This document shows positions 1-7,477 of a DNA stretch of 38,057 nt, piece after piece. Under the pieces are notes generated by a model, which was not told where the DNA came from, did no database searches, and was given only the letters and a program-made list of their open reading frames with translations. This stretch comes from Gemmatimonadota bacterium (GTDB lineage: Bacteria; Gemmatimonadota; Gemmatimonadetes; Gemmatimonadales; GWC2-71-9). Made by a program: the position numbers and the translations under genes. Position 1 is the first letter of the stretch; each line of letters opens with the position of its first letter. Location of the stretch: assembly GCA_003220935.1 (NCBI GenBank), contig QHTT01000120.1:1-38057 (forward strand), written 5' to 3'.

Positions 1-604
1 CGTGGTAGCTGTAGGGTGCGCCCGGCTGGGCGGGCACGAATAGGACTCCCGCGCCCCCCGTCGCGAACCAGCCGGTGAGCAGCTGGGTGGAGCGGCCGGC
101 GCCGACCGGCTGGCTGAACAGCGCCTCGAGCCAGCGGCGGATGTGGCGCAGCTCGGGCGCCCGGCGGCCGAGCATCGCAATCACGGCGCCGATGCCGTGG
201 GTGGCGCGCAGGAAATGCGCGATCGCGTGGACGCGTTGTGCGAAGATGTAGGCGCGCACGCCCGGCTCGTCATAGAGCAGGGTACCCTCGTACGGATCGG
301 CGGGTGAGGCGTCCATGCGGGGTCCGAAGTAAATGAACACGCGCTGGTCACCGTCCCGGCGCTCGACCACGGCGGCCGCGGCGTCGGCGCCCAGCCGGGC
401 GGCGTGGATCAGGTCGTCCTCGGCGAGGATGCCGACGGCGGCGGTCCATTCGAGCGCGGCGAGCGCCTGGTCCAGTGGGCAGCCGGCAGCGTCCTCATAC
501 GCGAGGAGCCGCGGCGCTTCGCCGGCGCGCAGGAAGAAGTGCGCGAGCGCGTCCGCCCGGTCGTCGAAGGTGCGGGTCTGGCGCGAGGTTGCGGGAAGCG
601 TCAT
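1..604 (-). CDS. Unknown protein, 3' end cut by window edge
   Basis: An open frame starts with ATG at 604 and stays open for 201 codons to the left edge, so the C-terminus is missing. I do not recognise the family. The visible part looks soluble, with no signal peptide or membrane segment, and is rich in Ala, Arg, Leu and acidic residues. Readable stretches include RVFIYFGPRMD (around residue 95) and an Ala/Leu/Arg helix-like region at about 120-165. It is divergent from the small secreted-protein gene starting at 652, with 47 bp between the two starts that must hold any promoters. Coding bias matches the neighbours (G/C at third positions). Existence of the gene is fairly secure; its function is unknown. 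Confidence 0.6.
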   Translation of the reverse strand, partial: MTLPATSRQTRTFDDRADALAHFFLRAGEAPRLLAYEDAAGCPLDQALAALEWTAAVGILAEDDLIHAARLGADAAAAVVERRDGDQRVFIYFGPRMDASPADPYEGTLLYDEPGVRAYIFAQRVHAIAHFLRATHGIGAVIAMLGRRAPELRHIRRWLEALFSQPVGAGRSTQLLTGWFATGGAGVLFVPAQPGAPYSYH

Positions 605-651
605 TGTGACATTATAACCCTGGCTTCGACCCAAGGTATAGAGGAGCTCTG

Positions 652-1215
652 ATGCGCTGCTTGGCCGTGCTGTGCTGCGTCGCCGCGACCGTCGCAGGCG
701 CGCAGCAGCCCACGCCCCCTCCCAGCCCGCCCCCTCCGGACTCGGCTCGGGCCGAATCGGCGCTCGCACCGCCGCCGCCGCCCACGCCCGAGCAGAAGCG
801 CTTCGTCGACGGGCTGCGCACCGCGACCCGTGGGATCGCCCAGCTGAAGGACGGGCTCAACCGCGTGACGCGTACGCAGTCGACGGGCGACAGCGTGAGC
901 CGGCGGCGGGCCGGGCGCTTGCTGGTCGGCCTGTGCGGCAGCGCGCGTGCATTCATGGCGCGCGGCCGTCCCTACATGAAGCCGGCGGTCTATGAGGATT
1001 CGACCCGTCTGAAAGCGCGCCGACTCACCGTGCAGATGGATTCGCTCATCTCCTACACGACAAGCTGCGAGCAGACCGCCACCGCGACGCCGGTCCCGGT
1101 CGCCACCGAGCTCACCAAGCGGCTGAAGTCGTACGACGCGGTGCTGCGAGATTTCCGGTTGGCGGTGGGGTTGCCAGTCAAGGCGGACAGCGCTCAGACG
1201 TCGAGGCGCCAGTAG
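652..1215 (+). CDS. Small secreted protein with Pro-rich N-terminus, unknown function
   Basis: This encodes 187 residues. It starts with a short signal peptide (MRCLAVLCCVAATVAGAQ, cleavage likely after AGA), followed by a Pro-rich spacer at about 20-50 and then a mostly helical, Arg/Thr-rich domain. The domain carries two cysteines (CGSAR near 100 and SCEQT near 140) that could pair in the periplasm. A GAGGAG-like ribosome site sits about 7 bases before the ATG. The gene faces the LVIVD genes, with an imperfect inverted repeat between the two stops. I do not recognise the family. It is most likely a lineage-specific periplasmic protein. Confidence 0.5.
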   Translation: MRCLAVLCCVAATVAGAQQPTPPPSPPPPDSARAESALAPPPPPTPEQKRFVDGLRTATRGIAQLKDGLNRVTRTQSTGDSVSRRRAGRLLVGLCGSARAFMARGRPYMKPAVYEDSTRLKARRLTVQMDSLISYTTSCEQTATATPVPVATELTKRLKSYDAVLRDFRLAVGLPVKADSAQTSRRQ

Positions 1216-1220
1216 AGTTG

Positions 1221-1323
1221 CAAGTCACAAGCCGCAAGCGGTTCACAGGCGAAAGCGGCCAGGAGGAGCTTGGCACCGGTTTCTGGAAACTGGCAACCGC
1301 TTGCGACTCGGCGTCTTGTGACT
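1221..1323. repeat. Imperfect inverted repeat between convergent genes
   Basis: The left arm at 1221-1243 (CAAGTCACAAG and CGCAAGCGGTT) is matched by the right arm at 1295-1323 (AACCGCTTGCG and CTTGTGACT), with about 50 bp between them. It lies exactly between the stops at 1215 and 1333, so it could work as a two-way terminator. Related wording (GCTTACGGCTTATGGCTTGCGG) occurs near 6518-6542, which suggests a dispersed intergenic repeat family. Confidence 0.55.
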
Positions 1324-1332
1324 CCCTAGTAA

Positions 1333-3306
1333 CTACGGTACTGGTTGCTGTTTTGGCTCCAGCTTCAGCACCCACAGCCCGCTATTGATGTCGGGCACGA
1401 AGATATTGCCGTCCCGCACGACCGCCCCCCACGCGAACGGTGTGTGCGGCTGTGTGCCGGTCGAGTCGGCGGTCAGAATCCAGCTCATCTCCCTCCCCTG
1501 CCGCAGTAGATCACCCTTCAGCTCGCCGGAGATGTCGAGGACGCGCGCGCCACCCTGGTAGTTCCCGAGGTAGAGGGTGTCGCCCACCACCCAGACGTTG
1601 TGCACACCACCGTCGGTCGGCTCGTACCAGGCGACCTCTCTGGGATGCTCAATGTCGGAGACGTCCACGACGTGGAGTCTACCAAACGTGAGGTTGTTGC
1701 CGCCGTTCAGGCCCTTGTACGGCCGCGCCGCGTATACCTCATCGCCCACGAACACATACCGGCCCGCACGCCACGCCGTGTGCGTGCCGCGCACAAACCC
1801 TGTCCCCCAGAGCTGCTCGACCCGCGCATAGGTGGCGTTGAGGTCGTACTTGAGCTGGGAAACCAGTTGCGGGCTTTCCGGACTGCCGCCCTTCATGCCA
1901 TTGCCGACATCGAGGATGATGAGCCCATCGTTCCAGTAGGCGAGGTAGGCGAGGCCGTCCACCACCATGATGTCGTGGAGATAGCGCCCCGCCTCGGTCT
2001 GCTGCGCCTCCCAGCGAGCGACCTCTTTCGGGTGAGTCGGATCGCGGAAGTCGATCACCCGCATGGAGCCCGTCGCGTCGTCGGTGATGTACGCACGTCC
2101 CTGATACACATAGGCGCTGTGGACGCCGCCTGAGACCGTCTCGGTGTACTCGGCGACCGGCCTGGGGTGGCACGCATCGCTGGCGTCGAACACCACGATC
2201 CCGTTCTTGCGGTTCGAGGCGCCTTCGCGCGAGAACACGCCGTACTTGCCGTCCTCGGTCGTCATCACGTCGTTCACGAGGCGGGCGTCGGTCACCATCG
2301 AGTCGACGATCCTCGGGCTCGGGGGATCGGTGATGTCGATGGCGTAGACGCGATCGGCGATAGTCGTCATATAGAGGCACTTCCCCGACGGGTGCACCCA
2401 CGCCTCAGCCGCGCGGTACTTGATCGGCAGGTGCGCCAGCACGTCGATTCCGCGCGTCGCCCGACGCTGCTCCACGCGGACGACCGCATCGGCGCTGCGC
2501 CCGCCGAGGCTTCCGGTAACCGTATAGATCCCGGGGGTCTCCGCCACGAACGCACCGGCGGGGTCGATCTGGGCGACGCCCGCGCCGCCGGTCGCCGCTA
2601 CGGCCCACTCGACCGGAACGTCCGGGACCGCGCGGCCCCTCGCGTCCTTCGCGCTCACGGCGAAGCGGACCACGTCGCCCGTGCGGACCGCGCTCGACGC
2701 CGGCTCGACGGCGAGCCGGGTGATCGTGTTAGCGATCACCTGGACCGGAAGCTGGACCGTCGCACCACCCGCCTTCGCGGTAATGGTGGTGCGCCCGGGC
2801 GCGAGCGCATGGAGCCGTCCGTCCGCGGTGACGCTCGCGACACGCGGGTTGCTCGAGGTGAAGGACACCAGATCGGCGCGACGGTCGCCGTGCTTCGAGA
2901 ACGCTACACCAGCCAGTGTCAGCCGGGTGCCGGCGACGACCTTGGCCGGGGCGGGCGTGACGTCGATGCGCGCGGCCGGCTCGGGCAGTACGTGGATCAG
3001 GGCATCCCCGAACACCTGCCCCTGCTGGCCGGGTAGATACGCGACCGCCGTGACGCGGACATAGCCGTGGTAACCGCCCTTCACCAGCCCGGTCGAATCG
3101 ACGTCGCCTTCGGTGCCGCCTGATAACCAGGCGATCTTCGCATCGGCCACCGGTTGACCGCGGGCGTCCAGCGCCCGAGCCGCGAGCCGCACCGTCTGGC
3201 CGATCTCGATCTCCGCGGCTGGCGGGGTGATCTCCACTTTGGTGACGGGGAACGACGCCGGCGCCGCTGGCTGCTGCAGCAGTGCGAACACGACCGCGAC
3301 GTGCAT
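1333..3306 (-). CDS. Secreted Ig-like/LVIVD-repeat beta-propeller protein (paralog 1)
   Basis: This is a 657-residue exported protein. After a short hydrophobic signal (about 1-17) come three bacterial Ig-like (Big_2-type) segments, roughly 22-115, 115-200 and 200-285, each opening with a V-x-V/I-x-P strand. A C-terminal beta-propeller of LVIVD repeats follows (about 295-650), visible as VYAIDITDP, MRVIDFRDP, LIILDVGNG, LHVVDVSDI and ARVLDISGE. LVIVD proteins are surface or periplasmic proteins with no firmly known reaction. A strong AAGGAG site overlaps the stop codon of the upstream paralog, 9 bp away, so the two genes are co-transcribed and probably translationally coupled. The propeller is highly similar to that of the neighbour, showing a tandem duplication followed by divergence of the Ig part. 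Confidence 0.8.
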   Translation of the reverse strand: MHVAVVFALLQQPAAPASFPVTKVEITPPAAEIEIGQTVRLAARALDARGQPVADAKIAWLSGGTEGDVDSTGLVKGGYHGYVRVTAVAYLPGQQGQVFGDALIHVLPEPAARIDVTPAPAKVVAGTRLTLAGVAFSKHGDRRADLVSFTSSNPRVASVTADGRLHALAPGRTTITAKAGGATVQLPVQVIANTITRLAVEPASSAVRTGDVVRFAVSAKDARGRAVPDVPVEWAVAATGGAGVAQIDPAGAFVAETPGIYTVTGSLGGRSADAVVRVEQRRATRGIDVLAHLPIKYRAAEAWVHPSGKCLYMTTIADRVYAIDITDPPSPRIVDSMVTDARLVNDVMTTEDGKYGVFSREGASNRKNGIVVFDASDACHPRPVAEYTETVSGGVHSAYVYQGRAYITDDATGSMRVIDFRDPTHPKEVARWEAQQTEAGRYLHDIMVVDGLAYLAYWNDGLIILDVGNGMKGGSPESPQLVSQLKYDLNATYARVEQLWGTGFVRGTHTAWRAGRYVFVGDEVYAARPYKGLNGGNNLTFGRLHVVDVSDIEHPREVAWYEPTDGGVHNVWVVGDTLYLGNYQGGARVLDISGELKGDLLRQGREMSWILTADSTGTQPHTPFAWGAVVRDGNIFVPDINSGLWVLKLEPKQQPVP

Positions 3307-3315
3307 GCTAACTCC

Positions 3316-5331
3316 TTACGGAATCACAGGTTGAGGTGGCTCGACCCTTACCACCCACAGTCCCGAGTTGATGTCGGGGACGTACACCAGCCCGGCCCGG
3401 TAGATCGCGCCCCACGCATTCGCTCCGTTGGGGACGAAGCCGCTCGCGTCTCCGGTGTGCACGTGCGCGTACTCCCGCCCTTGCGCAAGCAGATCGCCTT
3501 TCAACTCGCCCGAGATGTCGAGCACCCTGAGGCCGCCCTGATAGTCCCCCATATACAACGTGTCTCCCGCGATCCAGACGTTGTGGCTGCCGCCGTCCTC
3601 CGGCTCGAACCACGCCACCTCGTGCGGCGCCGTGAGATCGGCGATGTCGATCACGTGTAACCGGCCATAGGCGCGGCCCAGCCCGATGACGCCCGGGCCG
3701 CCGCCCTGCTGGCGCGCCGGGAAGACCTCGTCGCCGACGAAGACGTAGCGGCCGTGCCGCCAGCTCGTGTGCGTGCCGCGGATGAAGCCGGTGCCGCCGG
3801 CCAGCTCCACCTTCTTGTACAGCTCGTTCAAGTCGTACTTGTACTGCATCACGAGCTGCGGATTCTCGGGCGTCCCGCCCTTCATGCCGTTGCCGACGTC
3901 GAGGATCACGAGCCCATCGTTCCAGTACGACAGCGTCGCGAGGCCGTCGCGCACGTCGATGTCGTGCAGCGTCCGCCCGGCTTCGGGGCGTTCCACCTGC
4001 CAGCGCGCCACTTGCTTCGGGTGGTAGGGGTCGCGGATGTCGATCACCCGCATCGAGCCGGTGGCATCGTCGGTCAGATAGACGTAGCCCCTATACACAT
4101 AGGTGCTGTGGACCCCGCCGGTGACGGTCTCGGTGAATTCGGCGATGGGCTTGGGATGCGCCGGCTCCTCGAACGAGAGAATCACGATGCCGTTCTTGCG
4201 GGTGGAAGCGCCTTCGCGGGTCATCACGCCGAACTTGCCGTCCTCAGTCGTCATCACGTCGTTCACCACGCGTGCGTCCACGAGCACCGAGTCCGTGAAG
4301 AACGGCTTCGCCGGATCCGAGATGTCGATTGCGTAAATGCGGTCTCCGATAGTCGACATGTAGGCGTGTTTGCCGTCCGGATGGAGCCACAGCTCGGCGC
4401 CGGGAAGGCCCTTGAGCGCCAGCCGCCCGACGATCGTGACCTGACGCGTGATGTTGCGAGGCGCGACCTGGACGAACGCCTCCGCCGTGCGCGCGCCAAG
4501 CGTGGCGATCACGCGGTAGGTGCCGGGCTGGTCCGCCACGAACACGCCCCCGCCGTCGACGGTGGCGTATCCCTGACCGACGGGCGAGACCGCCCACTCC
4601 GGACGCGTCTCGGCGACCGACCGGCGCGTCGCATCGGTCGCGGTGAACGCGAACCGGACGACGTCACCGGAGCGAATCGCCGTGTCGGCCGGGGTGAGCG
4701 TCACGCGGGCCACGGGGTTCGGGGTCACCACGACGGTCCAGCTCTCGCTTGCCCTGCCCCCGGCCGCCGTGAGCGTGGCCCGGCCCGGGGCGCGCGCCGT
4801 CACCCGCCCGATTGGAGTGACATCGACGACGCCGGGCCGGCTCGACTTCCAGGTGACCCGGTCGTAGCGCCGGTCATTGTTCGCGGCGTAGGGAACCGCT
4901 TCGAGCACCAGCGAGGTGCCTGCTAACATCCGCTCCGGTCGGGGTGTGACGGCGATCTTCGCGGCCGGCTGCGGGAGCACCGTGATGCGCGCGAAAGCCA
5001 CAGTGGACTTCGCCGCCCGTCCCGGGAGCGTCGCCACGGCGGCGACGTTCAGCGTACCGGTGGCGCCCGCGCTCACGAGGCCGGTCGAATCGACGGCGCC
5101 CTCGAAGCGGCCACCGCTCGCGAACCAGCGGATCACCGCCTGCGGCATCGCCTGGCCACTCGAGTCGTAGGCCGTGGCGTGGATCCGGACCGTGTCGCCG
5201 ACTTGGAGGGCGTACTCCCCCGGCTTCAGGTCGACCCGCGCGATGGGCTGCGGCAAGGTGAGCGGCGGCGGGGCAGGCTGCTGCGCGGACTGTTGCCATG
5301 CCAGCAGAGCGTAGACGAGATGCAGAGCCAT
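3316..5331 (-). CDS. Secreted Ig-like/LVIVD-repeat beta-propeller protein (paralog 2)
   Basis: The start is taken at the ATG at 5331, because it gives a signal peptide (MALHLVYALLAWQQSAQQPA) and has AGAGG upstream; the open frame continues to 5490 without signal-like sequence. The product is 671 residues. Ig-like segments lie at about 30-300 and an LVIVD propeller at about 310-660, with IYAIDISDP, MRVIDIRDP, LVILDVGNG, LHVIDIADL and LRVLDISGE. It is the first gene of a two-gene unit and a close paralog of the downstream gene: the propellers can be followed blade by blade (VNDVMTTEDGK, GGVHS, NVW and SGLWV are shared). It is probably an exported binding or scaffold protein; no catalytic residues are evident. 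Confidence 0.8.
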   Translation of the reverse strand: MALHLVYALLAWQQSAQQPAPPPLTLPQPIARVDLKPGEYALQVGDTVRIHATAYDSSGQAMPQAVIRWFASGGRFEGAVDSTGLVSAGATGTLNVAAVATLPGRAAKSTVAFARITVLPQPAAKIAVTPRPERMLAGTSLVLEAVPYAANNDRRYDRVTWKSSRPGVVDVTPIGRVTARAPGRATLTAAGGRASESWTVVVTPNPVARVTLTPADTAIRSGDVVRFAFTATDATRRSVAETRPEWAVSPVGQGYATVDGGGVFVADQPGTYRVIATLGARTAEAFVQVAPRNITRQVTIVGRLALKGLPGAELWLHPDGKHAYMSTIGDRIYAIDISDPAKPFFTDSVLVDARVVNDVMTTEDGKFGVMTREGASTRKNGIVILSFEEPAHPKPIAEFTETVTGGVHSTYVYRGYVYLTDDATGSMRVIDIRDPYHPKQVARWQVERPEAGRTLHDIDVRDGLATLSYWNDGLVILDVGNGMKGGTPENPQLVMQYKYDLNELYKKVELAGGTGFIRGTHTSWRHGRYVFVGDEVFPARQQGGGPGVIGLGRAYGRLHVIDIADLTAPHEVAWFEPEDGGSHNVWIAGDTLYMGDYQGGLRVLDISGELKGDLLAQGREYAHVHTGDASGFVPNGANAWGAIYRAGLVYVPDINSGLWVVRVEPPQPVIP

Positions 5332-5517
5332 GAGGAACCTCTGAGCCGAGGGCTGGGACGTCAAACACTCAGGGACTGAGCTACGGCGGCCTAGCACGTT
5401 ATCCCCACCGCCCGGTGCGCGGAAGAGGCCTCGAAATCGGGCCTTTTTCGGGTGGCGGCATACTGTCATTATGGTGGTGCCAGGAGGCAAGCCCTGAAGG
5501 CAGTGCTGCTTACTCTA
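5332..5517. other. Noncoding stretch between divergent genes
   Basis: No convincing gene is seen here. It must hold the promoter of the minus-strand LVIVD pair, but I could not pick one with confidence. One weak plus-strand hairpin is present: AGGCC at 5426-5430 pairs with GGCCT at 5440-5444 and is followed by a T run. Confidence 0.4.
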
Positions 5518-5546
5518 TTGACAGGACCCGGCGCACACCCTACGTT
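5518..5546 (+). promoter_or_regulatory. Candidate sigma70-type promoter for csp leader
   Basis: A perfect TTGACA (5518-5523) is followed after exactly 17 bp by TACGTT (5541-5546), a partial -10 match. Initiation would be near 5553, giving the cold-shock gene a leader of about 150 nt. Such perfect -35 boxes are rare by chance in DNA this GC-rich. Confidence 0.5.
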
Positions 5547-5595
5547 TGGCCCCGGTTCAAGCAATACGTGGCACCGTTACCGGTTTGTCTGCGCT

Positions 5596-5628
5596 CCGCG
5601 AGGACCACTTGTCTCGCGGTTTTTGTTT
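5596..5628 (+). terminator. Terminator-like hairpin inside the csp leader
   Basis: CCGCGAG (5596-5602) and CTCGCGG (5613-5619) form a 7-bp perfect stem with a 10-nt loop, followed at once by TTTTTGTTT. This is the form of an intrinsic terminator, yet it lies between the candidate promoter and the cold-shock gene. It could be an attenuator or the end of a short leader RNA of about 75 nt. Two further hairpins follow, at about 5640-5656 (CTGGTC/GACCAG) and 5670-5682 (GGGGC/GCCCC), before the ribosome site. Confidence 0.55.
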
Positions 5629-5704
5629 GAGCCCGTCTCTGGTCGCGGTGACCAGGGCCGAACATTTCCGGGGCAGTGCCCCTTAGTGCTGAGGTTTGAA
5701 CGGT

Positions 5705-5905
5705 ATGGCAAAGGGTAAGGTGAAGTGGTTCAACGACGCGAAGGGCTTTGGCTTTATCGCGCAGGAGTCGGGTCCGGACGTGTTCGTCCACTTCACGGCG
5801 ATCCAGGCTGAGGGCTTCCGCAGCCTTGCCGAGGGCGATACGGTGGAGTTCGAGGTCGCTCAGGGTCCCAAGGGCTTGCAGGCGCAGAACGTCCGCAAGG
5901 TCTGA
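5705..5905 (+). CDS. csp: Cold-shock protein (CspA family)
   Basis: This encodes 66 residues, the standard length of a single CSD/OB-fold cold-shock protein. RNP1 (KGFGFI) and RNP2 (VFVHF) are both intact, after the typical opening [11 protein letters not shown]. The product binds single-stranded RNA and DNA and acts as an RNA chaperone in the cytoplasm. The start is the ATG at 5705, with GAGG about 10 bases upstream; a TTG nine bases earlier is in frame but lacks family support. It is preceded by a long hairpin-rich leader, as is common for cold-regulated csp mRNAs, and followed by a strong terminator, so it is monocistronic. Confidence 0.95.
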   Translation: MAKGKVKWFNDAKGFGFIAQESGPDVFVHFTAIQAEGFRSLAEGDTVEFEVAQGPKGLQAQNVRKV

Positions 5906-5924
5906 ACGACGCTGATCGCAGGTG

Positions 5925-5956
5925 ACGGGCCCGGGTTCCCCGGGCCCGTTTCGTTT
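5925..5956 (+). terminator. Intrinsic terminator of csp
   Basis: A perfect 11-bp stem (ACGGGCCCGGG at 5925-5935, CCCGGGCCCGT at 5939-5949) with a 3-nt loop is followed by TTTCGTTT. It lies 20 bp after the csp stop. Confidence 0.9.
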
Positions 5957-5976
5957 GGGCGCCTTATATTGGGCGC

Positions 5977-6978
5977 ATGACCCCGCTGCGCTTCGTGCTG
6001 TGCGCGCTCGCGGCCCCGCTTGCCCTTGCGGCGCAGGCCACGGCCCGGCCCCCCGCGGCCACGGCGCCCCCCACCCCCCCGCCGCCGGCGTACCGCGGCT
6101 TCGTACCCGGCATCAGCTATCGGGCGTTCATCGAGCGCGCGCGCGCGCTAGCCGACAGTGACGTGGTGCGCTGCCGGACGTCTCCGCGTACAGCCCAACT
6201 CATGGAGTGCGGCGTCGTGATCCGCGACCCAAGCGACGTGGCGCGGTTCTATCTGAGCGGACACTTTGTCGAAGGCAACGCGGACATCGTGGCTCTGTAC
6301 GATTCTGCGGGGTTCGGCGATGCGCGCGGCGTTGCGCTCGTCAACCGGACGAAACAGGGCCTGACGCGCGTGTTCGGGCGCCCCCGGCCGATCGGCAAGA
6401 GCGGATGGGAGTGGCGCTACGGGCGCAAGCTGGTGCGGTTCAGCTGGCGGGGGCGCGGGACGGCGCGCTGGATCTCCGTCACGCTGATCGACCGGGATGT
6501 GATGGACCGGATCGACTTGCGGCTTACGGCTTATGGCTTGCGGCCTCCATCAACCGTTCCGCCAACGTTGCGACACCGCTCGCCGCTCCCAGTTGATCGA
6601 GCCAGCGCGGCGGGATGCTCGCTTCCCCGTCCCGCGCTCCGAGCAGCGCCCCAGCGACGGCCGCATTGGTGTCGGTGTCGCCCCCCGCCTCCGCCAGGAA
6701 GATCAGCGCCTCCTCGAGTGACGGGCGGTGCACCGCGCACCAGATCGCGATCTCCACACAGTGCACGACATAGCCATATTCACTCCGCACCGCGATCGGT
6801 AGAGCGCTTTCCTGCTCCCAGGGGACCCGTCGGATGGCCTCGAGCAGGGGCCGGGGGGCCGCGCCCTGCAGCCGGTGCAAGACCTCCTCCACGAAGTACC
6901 GATTGCCGTGCAACAGCTCCCGGGCCGCGAGGTTCACCGCAACCGCTCCCCAGGTGCAACGCTCGTCGGCATGCGTGA
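5977..6978 (+). CDS. Secreted protein of unknown function; frame runs on into convergent gene
   Basis: The N-terminus is a clear signal peptide (MTPLRFVLCALAAPLALAAQA) followed by a Pro/Ala linker. A compact domain of about 140 residues then ends near ISVTLIDRDVMDRIDL (around residue 182). It contains two cysteines (VRCRTS, MECGV) and a W-E-W-R-Y motif. I do not recognise the family. After about residue 184 the frame has no stop and passes 455 bp into the opposite-strand ADP-ribosylglycohydrolase gene. There it reads as Arg/Pro/Ala-rich shadow sequence, so the true protein probably ended near 6525-6545. The stop seems to have been lost in a GCTTACGGCTTATGGCTT-type repeat. Confidence applies to the N-terminal part only. 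Confidence 0.55.
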   Translation: MTPLRFVLCALAAPLALAAQATARPPAATAPPTPPPPAYRGFVPGISYRAFIERARALADSDVVRCRTSPRTAQLMECGVVIRDPSDVARFYLSGHFVEGNADIVALYDSAGFGDARGVALVNRTKQGLTRVFGRPRPIGKSGWEWRYGRKLVRFSWRGRGTARWISVTLIDRDVMDRIDLRLTAYGLRPPSTVPPTLRHRSPLPVDRASAAGCSLPRPALRAAPQRRPHWCRCRPPPPPGRSAPPRVTGGAPRTRSRSPHSARHSHIHSAPRSVERFPAPRGPVGWPRAGAGGPRPAAGARPPPRSTDCRATAPGPRGSPQPLPRCNARRHA

Positions 6979-7477
6979 TGGCGGCTTGCTGCGCCGAAAC
7001 GCGGACCAGCTTGTCGACGTTGTCGTGGTAGCGGAGCGCGACGGGGATGCAGCGCATGACGCTGCCGTTGGACGCCGCCACGCCGGCGTCGTGCGCCGCG
7101 CGCCCCGCTTCGAACGGCTCCGTCCCACGCTCGATCAGCCGGAGGGCCCGCTGTGTCGTCAGTCCAATGCCGCGGCCGTCGACCTTCATCCATTTCACCC
7201 AGCGCTGCGCTACGTCGTTCGCGTCGAAGTCGCCGCGCTCGGCGAGCGACTCCGCGAGCAGCAGCGTCATCGCCGCGTCATCGTCGAACGGGGAGCCTTG
7301 GGGAGACGGTGCCAGATCACGCACACCCTGGGGGAAGGCTTCCCGGATCGCCGGGGCGGTGCCCAAGCGCTCGGTGGGCACGGCGAGCTGGTTGCCGACT
7401 ACGAGCCCCAGCAACGCGCCGCGCGCCCGGGTGAGGAGTTGGGGATCGAGAGAGTCGCCGATGGGTCGAGCCGTCAA
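6524..7477 (-). CDS. ADP-ribosylglycohydrolase family protein
   Basis: This encodes 317 residues, the usual length of the DraG/ARH family, which removes ADP-ribose from proteins or small molecules using two Mg ions. Visible motifs: RARGALLGLVVGNQLAVPTE at the N-terminus (the family's GD here is GN), FDDDAAMT at 64-71 (the metal-binding D-D pair; the usual Thr is replaced by Asp/Ala), NGSVMR in the middle, and AGGDTDTNAAVAGALLGAR near the C-terminus (metal-binding GGDTDT). The start is a TTG at 7477 whose bases overlap the kinase stop (TTGA), and no better start exists, so translation is probably coupled to the kinase. The N and D/A substitutions may mean altered metal binding. Confidence 0.85.
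   Translation of the reverse strand: MTARPIGDSLDPQLLTRARGALLGLVVGNQLAVPTERLGTAPAIREAFPQGVRDLAPSPQGSPFDDDAAMTLLLAESLAERGDFDANDVAQRWVKWMKVDGRGIGLTTQRALRLIERGTEPFEAGRAAHDAGVAASNGSVMRCIPVALRYHDNVDKLVRVSAQQAAITHADERCTWGAVAVNLAARELLHGNRYFVEEVLHRLQGAAPRPLLEAIRRVPWEQESALPIAVRSEYGYVVHCVEIAIWCAVHRPSLEEALIFLAEAGGDTDTNAAVAGALLGARDGEASIPPRWLDQLGAASGVATLAERLMEAASHKP

Noticed and set aside
3754-4926. 390-codon plus-strand frame
   Set aside because: It mirrors the LVIVD paralog gene and has no signal, motif or ribosome site.
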